Assembly: GCA_934330725.1 (NCBI GenBank)
Contig: CAKRGM010000017.1
Coordinates: 1-54,603 of the forward strand
Reading direction: 5' to 3'
Origin: an uncultured Lachnospiraceae bacterium
GTDB lineage: Bacteria; Bacillota; Clostridia; Lachnospirales; Lachnospiraceae
DNA length: 54,603 nt
A program made the translations under genes and the position numbers. Below are positions 45,183 to 54,589 of this stretch, in pieces (the stretch's first letter is position 1; every line of letters starts with the position of its first letter). A model generated the notes under the pieces. It was not told the DNA's origin. It saw only the letters and a program-made list of their open reading frames with translations, and searched no databases.

Positions 45183-46565
45183 TTACTTATCAACTGTTAC
45201 GTTATTTGATTCCTGTGCCTTTGTCCACTTTTCATTCCATTCTTTCATGATATCATCAAATGACTCATCTTTCTTGGCAGCATGTTCAATAATAGCCTGA
45301 ATCTTTTCTTTTCCAGCTGAAATCATAAGTTCTGAATCTGCATTAAGATCATTTAAAAGACTTTCTTCGCCTGATACTGCTGGTTCATCTGTAATAAATT
45401 CAACATTATTCTGAACCATTCCCTGGAATGCCTCTGGATAATCATTATCATCAACCTTTATTGGAAGTCCGCCTTCATTGTATGCAAACTTAGATTTTTC
45501 TGTAAGCCACTTAACAAATACCATTGATGCTTTTTGATTGTCTTCACTTGATTTTACATTAATTCCCCACTTGTAATTTGGTGATGTTGTTACATACTGT
45601 TTTCCATTTTCAGAAATTGGGAAAGCCATATATCCTATATCTGACGCATTAGGTCCAGCCTGCTGCATCTGAAGGTATGACCATGAACCAAGAGCCATGC
45701 AGCCAATCTTGCCCTGATTAAGCATTGTCTTACTTGTTTCCCAGTCTGTTGTTGAGAAATCGTCTTCTGTGTATCCGTTTGCTACAGCATCATAAAGTAC
45801 TTTATATACGCTGTATGGATGTGTTCCATCATTTGTGTCTGAAAATGGATTTGATGTATGAAGCATTACATTGTTTTTGTAATTCTTATCTCCTGTAGAA
45901 GTAGCACCAATATAATCATCCCATGCTGTCATAGTCCATCCTGATACATAGTTTGTATAAAGAGGTACTGCGTCTGTATTATCCTTAATCTTCTTAAGTG
46001 CTTCCTGAAATTCTTCTGGTGTCTTTGGAAGTTCTGTTATTCCGGCTTCCTGAAATACTTTCTTGTTATAAACAAGTCCACGTGCATCAGCTGATGAAGC
46101 AACTCCGTATACCTGTCCGTTATATTCACACTGGTTAGCATACTTAACCTGTGAATTCATTGAATCAAGATCACCGTATGAAAGGAAATGATTAGGTAAT
46201 TCCTGCTTGTCAACTTCAGGAATAAGCATTACATCTCCCCAGTCACCTGATGAAAGACGGATAAGTGAATCTTCTGCATAATTTGTGATGCCATCAAATT
46301 CAACCTTAATATTAGGATATAATTCATTAAATTCCTTAACATAAGCATCCCAGTTTTTGCCCTTGTAATCGTCCTTTAACATATCAGTTCTGTTTGTTAA
46401 TACCTTAATAGTTGCACTAACATCGCTATATGTTTCTCCCAATGTGATATCTGAATACTTGATATCTGATGACGCACCTGAATTTGATGATCCTGAACCG
46501 CATGCAGCTAATGATGCAGCCATAGCTGCTGTTAAACCAGCCGCAACAACTTTCTTAAATTTCAT
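45183..46565 (-). CDS. second ABC sugar solute-binding lipoprotein, paralogue
   Basis: 460 aa with lipobox LAAC. Most of the protein aligns by eye with the binding protein at 42363-43745: same signal peptide plan (MKxKKVVAxGLTxAMAASLAAC), shared stretches such as KVLTNRTDMLKDDYKG and GYMAFPI. Differences concentrate in the linker and around the binding cleft (for example VYGVASSADARG against AYGIPTTAAARG). It has no adjacent permeases, so it may share them with its paralogue, adding specificity. Strong SD (AGGAGG). Confidence 0.92.
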   Translation of the reverse strand: MKFKKVVAAGLTAAMAASLAACGSGSSNSGASSDIKYSDITLGETYSDVSATIKVLTNRTDMLKDDYKGKNWDAYVKEFNELYPNIKVEFDGITNYAEDSLIRLSSGDWGDVMLIPEVDKQELPNHFLSYGDLDSMNSQVKYANQCEYNGQVYGVASSADARGLVYNKKVFQEAGITELPKTPEEFQEALKKIKDNTDAVPLYTNYVSGWTMTAWDDYIGATSTGDKNYKNNVMLHTSNPFSDTNDGTHPYSVYKVLYDAVANGYTEDDFSTTDWETSKTMLNQGKIGCMALGSWSYLQMQQAGPNASDIGYMAFPISENGKQYVTTSPNYKWGINVKSSEDNQKASMVFVKWLTEKSKFAYNEGGLPIKVDDNDYPEAFQGMVQNNVEFITDEPAVSGEESLLNDLNADSELMISAGKEKIQAIIEHAAKKDESFDDIMKEWNEKWTKAQESNNVTVDK

Positions 46566-47094
46566 ATTTATTTTCCTCCTGGCACTGTATACATATTTAG
46601 CCTTTCTAATACTGCCTGTGCCTTTTTCAATACCAAGCTATTATATTACATTTTTTATTTTTAGCACCACTTATTCTTGCTTTTTATCTTATTATATTGC
46701 GTCGAAATATCATTTTGTAACTATATCACAATTTTACTCTATATTTTTTATGCATTAATCACTCCACATTTCTCAATTTTATTTACTGTTGAGCTCATTT
46801 AAATTCTTTTAATATAGTTTATTTGTATTTGTAATTATTTTTATTATTTTTAACCTATTTTTTAGCTAATTTTAACTTATCATTGTACGATTCACATAAA
46901 ATATCTGTATTTCATTGTTAAATAACACCATATATACAAAGAAAACACAGGCTATTGTGCATTTTATCAATTATCTGTGCGCCTCATTTCAGGCGCATAA
47001 TTCACATAGCCCGTGTTTTTATTTTAAATTATTATGTAATTTTTATTGTTATGCAATTACTAATCAGCATATTTATTCTTACTTATATTATTAC
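46566..47094. other. long AT-rich spacer upstream of the second binding protein
   Basis: 529 bp. It contains the terminator of the LacI gene (listed next) and about 370 bp of very AT-rich leader or promoter DNA. A TATAAT-like -10 on minus exists near 46690-46700 without a good -35. No gene is visible; apparent frames are low-complexity. Confidence 0.45.
46942..47020 (-). terminator. large branched terminator after the LacI gene
   Basis: Outer stem AAAACAC...GTGTTTT with GGCTATTGTG/CACATAGCC, enclosing an inner hairpin GCGCCT...AGGCGC (46979-46996). Flanking runs of T on plus and A on minus make it bidirectional. Confidence 0.75.
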
Positions 47095-48132
47095 TTATAC
47101 AAACGGCACCGGTTCTCCAATCGCTTTAGCGCTCCTTCTCTCAATAAATTTACCACGAAGCATAAGCATGCCTATGCTGAAATCCTGATTATTTATCTTA
47201 TCCACTAAAAGTTCTGCAGCACGTCTTGCCATTTCATTAGTATTTATTTCATATGTAGTAAGCCCTATACCAGCAAACTGTTCATTAACAAAGTTGTCAA
47301 ATCCCACTACAGAAACATCTTCCGGAACCGAATATCCGGATTCTACAAGTTTTCTTATCAGCATTCCTGCCGAAATATCACAATTACAGAAAAAAGCTGT
47401 AGGCATATCAACGGGAAGCTGAAACATTTTCTCGTAATCCATTTTTCCGAATTCCCTGTCCCTGTCATCAATCAGCCAGTCTCTTCTAAATTGTACACCA
47501 TGTTCCATCAATGATTTTAAATATCCAAGATATCTGTCATCAATACTTGTTGTTGTAAGTCTTGTACCTACAAAGCCTATCTTCTTATGTCCAAGCCCAA
47601 ACAGATAATTTGTCATCATATAACCACCCATAAGATTATTGGTTACTATTGAATCACAAAATTCTCCTGCACTTGTTGTATCAAGATTAATTACCGGTAA
47701 CTGGGCATTTTTCACAAAATAATGTGCATAGTTAACTTTAAATGCCCCCATGACAATAATTCCATCAACCTTTTTTTCTGTAACAATTCTTGGAAATTCA
47801 TTATTTTTTTCTGCTTCATAGCTGATAACCTCAAGCATTGTAAAACAATTCATATCGATTACCATCTTTGACAGCTGCTTATACAATCTCCAGTAAAATG
47901 ACTGGTTTTCCTGTAGATACCTTTCTGCAACTATAATACCTATAATAAAACTTTTTTTCTTTCCTTTATTTTCTGACAGCGACTTAACATACCCCATTTC
48001 GTCAGCGAGTCTTATGATTCTCTGACGCATTTGTTCGCTTACCCCTTTTTGACCGGAAAGTGCTTTTGAAACAGTTACAGTACTGACACTTAATCTTTTC
48101 CCAATGTCTGCCAGCTTTACTGTTTTCGCCAT
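47095..48132 (-). CDS. LacI-family transcription regulator
   Basis: 345 aa. N-terminal HTH VKLADIGKRLSVSTVTVSKALSGQKGVSEQMRQRI (about 5-40) followed by a hinge and a periplasmic-binding-like sensor domain. Family members repress sugar operons until a ligand binds. Placed between the GH36 and second binding-protein genes, it probably controls part of the mannan cluster. GAGGTG precedes the ATG. The palindrome TAACGTTA lies 18 bp upstream of the start (listed separately), suggesting autoregulation. Confidence 0.92.
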   Translation of the reverse strand: MAKTVKLADIGKRLSVSTVTVSKALSGQKGVSEQMRQRIIRLADEMGYVKSLSENKGKKKSFIIGIIVAERYLQENQSFYWRLYKQLSKMVIDMNCFTMLEVISYEAEKNNEFPRIVTEKKVDGIIVMGAFKVNYAHYFVKNAQLPVINLDTTSAGEFCDSIVTNNLMGGYMMTNYLFGLGHKKIGFVGTRLTTTSIDDRYLGYLKSLMEHGVQFRRDWLIDDRDREFGKMDYEKMFQLPVDMPTAFFCNCDISAGMLIRKLVESGYSVPEDVSVVGFDNFVNEQFAGIGLTTYEINTNEMARRAAELLVDKINNQDFSIGMLMLRGKFIERRSAKAIGEPVPFV

Positions 48133-48150
48133 TATGACACCTCATTCCTC

Positions 48151-48158
48151 TAACGTTA
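48151..48158. promoter_or_regulatory. CG-centred palindrome, candidate LacI operator
   Basis: TAACGTTA in the leader of the lacI-like gene, in the style of LacI-family half sites. I found no second convincing copy in front of the other mannan genes, so support is weak. Confidence 0.3.
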
Positions 48159-48196
48159 ATACATTATATATTTTTTAATTTTTTATTTTGTTTTTA

Positions 48197-50368
48197 CTAA
48201 ACCTGCTTTACATCTATAATCTTAGACTTGAAATCTCCCCATGGTCTTTCAACAAGTATACCGGCATTCATTAATGTATCCCCTAAATACTTTTTGCCTT
48301 CAACTTCATAAACCGCATCCTCATCTAATCCGCAAAGCCTGATTAATCTGCTCTTCATATTTGGTTCGCCAATCACCTGTGTAAATGATATAAACGCCTC
48401 TTTTTTGTCTTTTGATACAATTTCATAACAGTCATATAAATGATTTTCCTGATATGATGCAATTCTATAATAATCCCCTTCCCTGATGAGTTCATTATAT
48501 TTGTTATATACATCTATCTGCTTTGGAATCATTTCCTGTTCTTCTTTAGAAATCTTAGTTATATCAAGTTCGTATCCAAATGTTCCAGCAAGAGCAACTG
48601 TTCCTCTTGTTTCAAATGGTGTAACACGTCCAACCGAATGATTTGGACAATCAGATACATGTGCTCCAATTGTTGATAACGGATATATCAGCTGGGTTCC
48701 TTCCTGTATTATAAGTCTTTCAACTGCATCAGTATCATCTGAACACCAGAACTGTGGACTATAATAAAGCATACCTGGATCAAACCTTGCTCCACCACTT
48801 GAGCAATTCTCAAGAAGCAGATTTGGAAATTCTTTCATAAGCCTTTCCTGTAATTCATATACAGCAAGCATATGACGATGTATAATTTCTCCCTGCTGAT
48901 CTGAAGGAAGATAGCTGCTTCCAATATCTGCAATAGGTCTGTTCATATCCCACTTAACATACTCAATATTAGCTGAACGCAATATCTTTGCGACACATTC
49001 ATATACATAATCGACAACTTCCGGTCTGCTAAGATCCAGCACAAGCTGTGTTCTTATAAGTCCCGGCTCTCTGTCCTTAACCTGTAATGCCCAGTCCGGA
49101 TGTTCTTTGTAAAGATTAGAATCCGGTGATATCATCTCAGGCTCAAACCATATACCAAATTTAAGTCCGATTTTATTTACTTCATCAACAAGATACTTCA
49201 ATCCGCCCTTAATCTTTTCTTCGTTAACTTCCCAATCACCAAGGCTGCTGTTATCTGATTGTCTATGACCAAACCATCCATCATCCATAACAAGCATTTC
49301 TATTCCTGATTTAGCTGCAGTTCTTGCAATACTTAAAAGCTTTTCTGTATCAAAATCAAAATATGTAGCTTCCCAGTTATTTATAAGAACCGGACGTTTT
49401 TTATCCTTCCATGCACTACGTACAAGATGGTTTCTGTATAAATCATGAAATGTTCTTGTCATTTTTCCTAAGCCTTCATCTGAATATACCATAACAGCTT
49501 CAGGTGTCTGAAAACTCTTTCCAGGTTCAAGCTTCCACATAAAATGTGTATCATGTATACCAATTACAGCTCTAAGTTTATTAAACTGATTCTTCTGTAC
49601 TTTTGCGAGGAAATTGCTTGAATATACAAAATTCATTGCATATACTTCTCCTCGCTGCTGATTGCAGTCCTTTGATAACAGTGCAAGGAAAGGATGTTCC
49701 TGATGTCCGCTTATGCCTCTTAATGATTCAACGCCTGTACTTCCAAAACCAATACTTCTTCTATCCATATGGCGTTCTCTTGCCCATGAACCATGAAGTG
49801 TAAGAAGTTCAAAATCCTGTGCTTCCAGATCAAGACAGGCTGAAAGTGCCTTATTAAGATAAATAACAGCAGCTCCTTCATTTACTATTCTGGCACTTCT
49901 TGTAATTACATCCACATCCTCAAATGCTGTATATGATAAAATCACTTTTAAATTTGTAACTTTATCTCTCATTGTAATCTCTAAAGTGCTACATGAATCT
50001 CCCCATGTTGCAGGTAAGCCTTCAAGCTTCTTCTTTCCTTTAATAATTTCATATGATTCATATATTAACTCAAGGCCTTCCTGTCCGTCTGCTGTCTTTA
50101 TATCAATGCAGCTTTCTCTAAAGTCACCAATGCCGCCACATGGATATTCTGATGCAAATGTATCAAAAAATGAAGCTTTTTCTCCCGGATTTTTAGAAGG
50201 AACAAATGGACCTTCTTCAGTCCTTAACAGATATGCCAAATTAGTATCTTTTATCTTTTTACCATAGTATATATGTCCCAGATACTTACCATCCGCTATC
50301 CCTATAACATAACTTGTTGATGGAGTATCAAGCTTAAACACTTTATTTAGTTCATCAAATTTTATCAT
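48197..50368 (-). CDS. GH36 alpha-galactosidase
   Basis: 723 aa, cytoplasmic (no signal peptide). Central barrel with LVMDDGWFGHR, GIWFEPEMISPDS, the nucleophile Asp in EYVKWDMNR, and the acid/base Asp in CSDDTDAVERL. Length and the WFGHR motif fit GH36 subgroup I. Removes alpha-1,6-galactose from imported galactomanno-oligosaccharides so that GH130 enzymes can act. SD GAGAGGG. Follows the phosphohexomutase gene by about 160 bp. Confidence 0.94.
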   Translation of the reverse strand: MIKFDELNKVFKLDTPSTSYVIGIADGKYLGHIYYGKKIKDTNLAYLLRTEEGPFVPSKNPGEKASFFDTFASEYPCGGIGDFRESCIDIKTADGQEGLELIYESYEIIKGKKKLEGLPATWGDSCSTLEITMRDKVTNLKVILSYTAFEDVDVITRSARIVNEGAAVIYLNKALSACLDLEAQDFELLTLHGSWARERHMDRRSIGFGSTGVESLRGISGHQEHPFLALLSKDCNQQRGEVYAMNFVYSSNFLAKVQKNQFNKLRAVIGIHDTHFMWKLEPGKSFQTPEAVMVYSDEGLGKMTRTFHDLYRNHLVRSAWKDKKRPVLINNWEATYFDFDTEKLLSIARTAAKSGIEMLVMDDGWFGHRQSDNSSLGDWEVNEEKIKGGLKYLVDEVNKIGLKFGIWFEPEMISPDSNLYKEHPDWALQVKDREPGLIRTQLVLDLSRPEVVDYVYECVAKILRSANIEYVKWDMNRPIADIGSSYLPSDQQGEIIHRHMLAVYELQERLMKEFPNLLLENCSSGGARFDPGMLYYSPQFWCSDDTDAVERLIIQEGTQLIYPLSTIGAHVSDCPNHSVGRVTPFETRGTVALAGTFGYELDITKISKEEQEMIPKQIDVYNKYNELIREGDYYRIASYQENHLYDCYEIVSKDKKEAFISFTQVIGEPNMKSRLIRLCGLDEDAVYEVEGKKYLGDTLMNAGILVERPWGDFKSKIIDVKQV

Positions 50369-50434
50369 AAATGTCCCTCTCCATTATCATTATTATATCA
50401 GATGCCTTAATCAGCATTTTACATTTACAGAAGT

Positions 50435-50468
50435 ATATGCCTGAGTACAAATTACTACCCAGGCATAT
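50435..50468 (-). other. hairpin in the pgm-GH36 spacer
   Basis: ATATGCCTG and CAGGCATAT form a 9-bp stem with a 16-nt loop, without a U-run on minus. Possibly an RNA-processing or attenuation site between the two genes. Confidence 0.4.
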
Positions 50469-50531
50469 CATTATAAGATTATAACCCTATTTTAATTTAT
50501 AAAGCTTAAAGCTCTTAAGATTACGATATTT

Positions 50532-52250
50532 TTACTGTTCAAACATATCCTTCTTTACAGCTTCAAGTTTCTTTTCGGCATCTTCAAGAGAAGTTCCCTT
50601 AACTCCAAAATAAAACTTAATCTTAGGTTCTGTACCTGAAGGTCTTACACAGCACCATGCATTGTCTGATAATTCATAGTATAATACATTTGAATTAGGA
50701 AGACCTGTCTTTGTTACAGCGCCTGTTTCAAGATCTGTTCTTGTATCCTCTTTATAATCACGTACTGCAAGTACCTTATGACCACCAATTGTTTTAGGTG
50801 GATTACTTCTCTTCTTGCTCATCATTTCCTGAATCTGCTTAGCACCATCAATTCCCTTAAGAGTCATAGTTGCAAGACCTTCTTTATAGTAGCCATACTT
50901 CTCATACATATCGAGCATAGCATCCCACAGAGTCTTACCCTGCAGCTTATAATAAGCAGCAACTTCACAAAGCATCATAACAGCAACGCATGCGTCTTTA
51001 TCTCTTGCATATGTACCGGCAAGGCAGCCATAACTTTCTTCAAGACCAAATACATAATTATGTGTTTTATTCTGTTCGAATAACTTAATCTGCTCACCGA
51101 TAAACTTAAATCCTGTAAGCACTTCGATTAATGCTACATTATAATCCTTAGCAATTGCCTTAGCCATATCTGTTGTAACAATTGTCTCTACAAGTGCCGG
51201 ATTAGCTGGCATTGTATTTGTCTTTGTACGTTCTCTTAAAATATATTCAGCTATAAGCATACCAGACATATTACCTGTAAAGCTTACATATTCACCTGTC
51301 TTAGTGTCTTTTGCATATACACCAAGTCTGTCTGCATCCGGATCAGTAGCAAGAACGATATCAGCATCAACTTCTTTGGCAAGTTTTAATGCAAGTACCC
51401 ATGCCTTAGCATCTTCAGGGTTTGGATATGCAACCGTTGGAAATGTTCCATCTGGAAGTTCCTGTTCCTTAACAACATAAACATTAGTAAATCCTAACTC
51501 CTTTAATACTCTTCTTACCGGAATGTTTCCTGTTCCGTGAAGCGGAGTATATACAATCTTGATATCCTTTGCTGCCTCTGGAATAATTTCAGGATGTATA
51601 CTCTGCTTCTTTAACTGTACCATATATTTATCATCTATTTCAGAACCGATAATCTCATGTAATCCCTGGCTTACTGCATCTGCTTCTGCCATTGTCTTAA
51701 CTTCTGCATAATCTTTAACCTTAGCAACCTCTGCTAAAATATTTTTATCATGTGGAGGAGTAATCTGTGCACCATCTTCCCAGTAAACCTTATAACCATT
51801 GTATTCTCTAGGGTTATGGCTTGCTGTAATTACAATACCTGATATACATCCAAGTTCTCTTACTGCAAAAGATAATTCCGGAGTAGGTCTTAAACTTTCG
51901 AAAAGATATGTTTTAATACCATTTGCATTTAAACATAATGCAGCTTCCTTTGCGAATTCAGGAGACATAATACGTGAATCAAATGCAATAGCTACGCCCT
52001 TCTTCTGACCATTCTGCGAAATAATGTAGTTGGCAAGTCCCTGTGTAGCCTTACGTACTGTGTAAATATTCATTCTATTTGTACCAGCACCAATTACACC
52101 TCTTAAACCACCTGTACCGAATTCAAGTTCGCGATAGAATCTGTCCTGAATCTCTGCATCATCATTTTCAATAGCCTTAAGTTCATTTCTTGTAGCTTCA
52201 TCAAAATATTCATCTGTACACCACTGTTTGTAAATTTCTTTATAATCCAT
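50532..52250 (-). CDS. phosphoglucomutase/phosphomannomutase (phosphohexomutase)
   Basis: 572 aa alpha-D-phosphohexomutase. Phospho-serine motif ITASHNPREYNGYK, metal-binding DPDADRLG, and C-terminal phosphate loop CVRPSGTEPKIKFY are complete. In this setting it would convert mannose-1-phosphate from the GH130 enzymes to mannose-6-phosphate for ManA, and also glucose-1-phosphate for GlgC. ATG at 52250 with GGAGG five bases upstream. It heads the mannan cluster. Confidence 0.94.
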   Translation of the reverse strand: MDYKEIYKQWCTDEYFDEATRNELKAIENDDAEIQDRFYRELEFGTGGLRGVIGAGTNRMNIYTVRKATQGLANYIISQNGQKKGVAIAFDSRIMSPEFAKEAALCLNANGIKTYLFESLRPTPELSFAVRELGCISGIVITASHNPREYNGYKVYWEDGAQITPPHDKNILAEVAKVKDYAEVKTMAEADAVSQGLHEIIGSEIDDKYMVQLKKQSIHPEIIPEAAKDIKIVYTPLHGTGNIPVRRVLKELGFTNVYVVKEQELPDGTFPTVAYPNPEDAKAWVLALKLAKEVDADIVLATDPDADRLGVYAKDTKTGEYVSFTGNMSGMLIAEYILRERTKTNTMPANPALVETIVTTDMAKAIAKDYNVALIEVLTGFKFIGEQIKLFEQNKTHNYVFGLEESYGCLAGTYARDKDACVAVMMLCEVAAYYKLQGKTLWDAMLDMYEKYGYYKEGLATMTLKGIDGAKQIQEMMSKKRSNPPKTIGGHKVLAVRDYKEDTRTDLETGAVTKTGLPNSNVLYYELSDNAWCCVRPSGTEPKIKFYFGVKGTSLEDAEKKLEAVKKDMFEQ

Positions 52251-52556
52251 TTCTACCTCCACGCTCCGATTAAATCGGCTTATTATACTTTAATGATCAA
52301 ATACCTACTTAACAGCTGCACCTATATTATATTGAATTACATATATATGAACACTGTCTTGTATGTACATACATCTATTATACTCATAAACCTCATTTCA
52401 AGCAATATCATTTATGCTTCTTTTATAATACTTTTTTGTGTTTGACACAATATTTCAATAAACAGCCTGAAATAAAAAAATTCTGTTATACACATGGTAT
52501 AACAGAACTCTGGCTACTATTTTATTATTTATTATTATAATATTGTTATTATTTTT
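52251..52556. other. pgm upstream spacer with palindrome
   Basis: 306 bp. It holds a perfect 12-bp palindrome GTATGTACATAC (52361-52372), a possible operator for the cluster, and the terminator of the DUF624 gene. No coding sequence seen. Confidence 0.5.
52473..52507 (-). terminator. Rho-independent terminator of the DUF624 operon
   Basis: TTCTGTTATAC (52481-52491) pairs perfectly with GTATAACAGAA (52497-52507); on minus it is followed by TTTTTTTATT. Confidence 0.9.
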
Positions 52557-53228
52557 TTATTTATCCTGTGTCAGCTTGTCAATTTCTGCAACATACTCTT
52601 CTTTCTCTTCTATAAACTCGCCAAATACCTTAAGCAGAAAAAAGGAATTTATAAATGCCGCTACTGAAAATCCAAATACTATCCAAATTACAAATACATT
52701 TGCAAAGATTCCTGGAAGAGCAAGGAAACAGGCTATCGGCACGCAATTTACAAGCATTACTATAACTGTTGTTTTAAGATGTGTAACAGCCATCTTTGCC
52801 GCATTGGATATCGTATTTTTTACTGTATTATCAAACTTAGCAAGTACAGGAAACACATAGCTGAATACTGCTATTGCCAGAATAGCGAGTACGATGCATC
52901 CTCCATACATTACAGATGCATACCCCTGTTTTGAACCTCCAAGTACGTGCAGATCCACAAAAATTACTGCAGTTATAAGTAAAGCAAGCAGCGTGATAGG
53001 AACTGACTGCTTAAAATTCTGCTTATATGCTGTAAAAAATCCCTTTATTATACCTGTTTCTTCATCTTTTACCATTTTCATAGTCATGTAATAAAGTGCG
53101 GTCGTTGATGCTCCGATTGTAATTATTGGAATACAGCCTATTATCCATAGTAAATTTAACAGTAATAAATCTGCAACCTTTGTTAATATAATATTAATCG
53201 CATTATCCTGTTGAAAAAAGCCTTTCAT
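52557..53228 (-). CDS. YesL/DUF624 family membrane protein
   Basis: 223 aa with about five to six hydrophobic segments; the N-terminus MKGFFQQDNAINIILTKVADLLLLNLLWIIGCIPIITIGAS is the DUF624 signature. YesL relatives are often encoded beside carbohydrate ABC importers; the biochemical role is unknown. GGAGG lies about 13 bases before the ATG. It follows the 253-residue membrane protein gene by 5 bp in the same operon, next to but terminated before the mannan cluster. Confidence 0.88.
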   Translation of the reverse strand: MKGFFQQDNAINIILTKVADLLLLNLLWIIGCIPIITIGASTTALYYMTMKMVKDEETGIIKGFFTAYKQNFKQSVPITLLALLITAVIFVDLHVLGGSKQGYASVMYGGCIVLAILAIAVFSYVFPVLAKFDNTVKNTISNAAKMAVTHLKTTVIVMLVNCVPIACFLALPGIFANVFVIWIVFGFSVAAFINSFFLLKVFGEFIEEKEEYVAEIDKLTQDK

Positions 53229-53233
53229 TGTTA

Positions 53234-53995
53234 TTAGTGTTCCTCCATTAAAACATTATTAATAAAATCTTTTGCATTATCCATATTAGGTGCATCTACA
53301 ACTATCCCAATAACCGGATCCTTAATCAGATTTTTCATTTTGCTAAATCTACTGCTTGATGTAATATCCAATCCATAGGCAAGTTCTTCGCCTTTGCCTA
53401 CTTCTTTATCTTCAAGCGTTATTTCATCCGTATCCTTATATCCTGGCGTATAAAATAAATCATTTGAATATTCCGACTTAAAATCATTGTCAAAAACTGT
53501 ATTCAAATCCTGCATAAATCCATATGCTGCAAGCGTCTTAAAAACTTCCTTATCTGCAATAACAACATCAATTTCTTTATTTCTTAAATATACTTCCATC
53601 CTTGTTATGCCGTCATCTCTTGTATAGAAGGTATCATCTATAAGAACTTTCTTATATTTTCCATCTGCATTATATCTGTTTTGAAGTTCATTTTGTAACT
53701 GTTGTTTTTCATCTGGATTTAATGTTTCATCAACTACAGCCACATAAAAAACATTTTCCATCTTTGGCTTTGTAAAGTGCCAAATCGTAAAGGCCACAAC
53801 AAATATCCCCACAAGGCATAAAAGTGTCTTAAACAAATAATAATCCCTGAAATACTTCAATTTCTGCTTTTTATTCATCTTACTAAGTTTCTGTTTTTCT
53901 GTCTCTTGTTCCCGTTGCTGATATATACTTGCATCATCATCTAATGCAGTATTTTTATAAAGTATTTCTTCTTCACCCTTAATTGTCTTTTTCAT
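53234..53995 (-). CDS. single-pass membrane protein of unknown function
   Basis: 253 aa: charged cytoplasmic head with a Lys/Gln-rich helix (about 25-50), one membrane segment (about 57-75), and an extracytoplasmic domain. The domain has the alternating pattern of a solute-binding-like fold (YVAVVDETLNPDEKQQLQNEL, VDVVIADKEVFKTLAAYGFMQDL), but I cannot assign it. ATG at 53995 with GGAG nine bases upstream. Forms an operon with the DUF624 gene. Confidence 0.75.
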   Translation of the reverse strand: MKKTIKGEEEILYKNTALDDDASIYQQREQETEKQKLSKMNKKQKLKYFRDYYLFKTLLCLVGIFVVAFTIWHFTKPKMENVFYVAVVDETLNPDEKQQLQNELQNRYNADGKYKKVLIDDTFYTRDDGITRMEVYLRNKEIDVVIADKEVFKTLAAYGFMQDLNTVFDNDFKSEYSNDLFYTPGYKDTDEITLEDKEVGKGEELAYGLDITSSSRFSKMKNLIKDPVIGIVVDAPNMDNAKDFINNVLMEEH

Positions 53996-54171
53996 ATTTT
54001 CTGTCTCCAATACAATATTTCATAGCCCTCTATATTATAATTATCATCCCAAGTAAACAAGCTTAATTTATCATTGTTCATATTAAATGTCAATTAAATG
54101 ACTATATCTCAATATTAAGTTTTCGTAACATATCTTCAAGATTTTTTAATTTAATTTAATATTTTACATAA

Positions 54172-54202
54172 TATAAAAAAAGAGAAACCCAACGGTTTCT
54201 CT
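54172..54202 (-). terminator. terminator of the rRNA/tRNA transcript
   Basis: AGAGAAACC (54181-54189) pairs with GGTTTCTCT (54194-54202); on minus it is followed by a run of eight or so T. Confidence 0.92.
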
Positions 54203-54210
54203 ACATGTAG

Positions 54211-54281
54211 AGGCGACAATCAGACTCGAACTGATGATCAGGGTGTTGCAGACCCACGCCTTACCACTTGGCTATGTCGCC
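54211..54281 (-). tRNA. tRNA-Cys (anticodon GCA)
   Basis: Cloverleaf on minus: acceptor GGCGACA/TGTCGCC, D-arm GCCAAGTGGTAAGGC, anticodon loop CTGCAAC, T-arm TTCGAGT. No encoded CCA. Confidence 0.95.
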
Positions 54282-54298
54282 ATATATTATAAATAAAA

Positions 54299-54370
54299 TG
54301 ACTCCAACGGGATTTGAACCCATGTTACCGCCGTGAAAGGGCGGTGTCTTAACCGCTTGACCATGGAGCC
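54299..54370 (-). tRNA. tRNA-Glu (anticodon TTC)
   Basis: Minus strand: acceptor GGCTCCA/TGGAGTC, anticodon loop CTTTCAC, T-loop TTCAAAT. No encoded CCA. Confidence 0.95.
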
Positions 54371-54422
54371 TTATTAAATTAATAAGAATGGACAGACAAG
54401 TAGTCTCACATTATTCTTATAA

Positions 54423-54494
54423 CTCCCCGAGTAGGGCTCGAACCTACAACAACTCGGTTAACAGCCGAGTGCTCTACCATTGAGCTATCGAGGA
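54423..54494 (-). tRNA. tRNA-Asn (anticodon GTT)
   Basis: Minus strand: acceptor TCCTCGA/TCGGGGA, D-arm AGCTCAATGGTAGAGC, anticodon loop CTGTTAA, T-loop TTCGAGC. No encoded CCA. Confidence 0.96.
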
Positions 54495-54589
54495 TTACCG
54501 GCATTTCTGCCTCTTAGAAGTATCTTTAATAAATTAATGATCCTTCAAAACTGCACACTAAAATATTCCTTTTTCCTTCCCAGAACCTT

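Noticed and set aside
46915..47208. Plus-strand frames around the LacI terminator
   Set aside because: They run through the terminator stem and antisense to lacI; composition is low-complexity.
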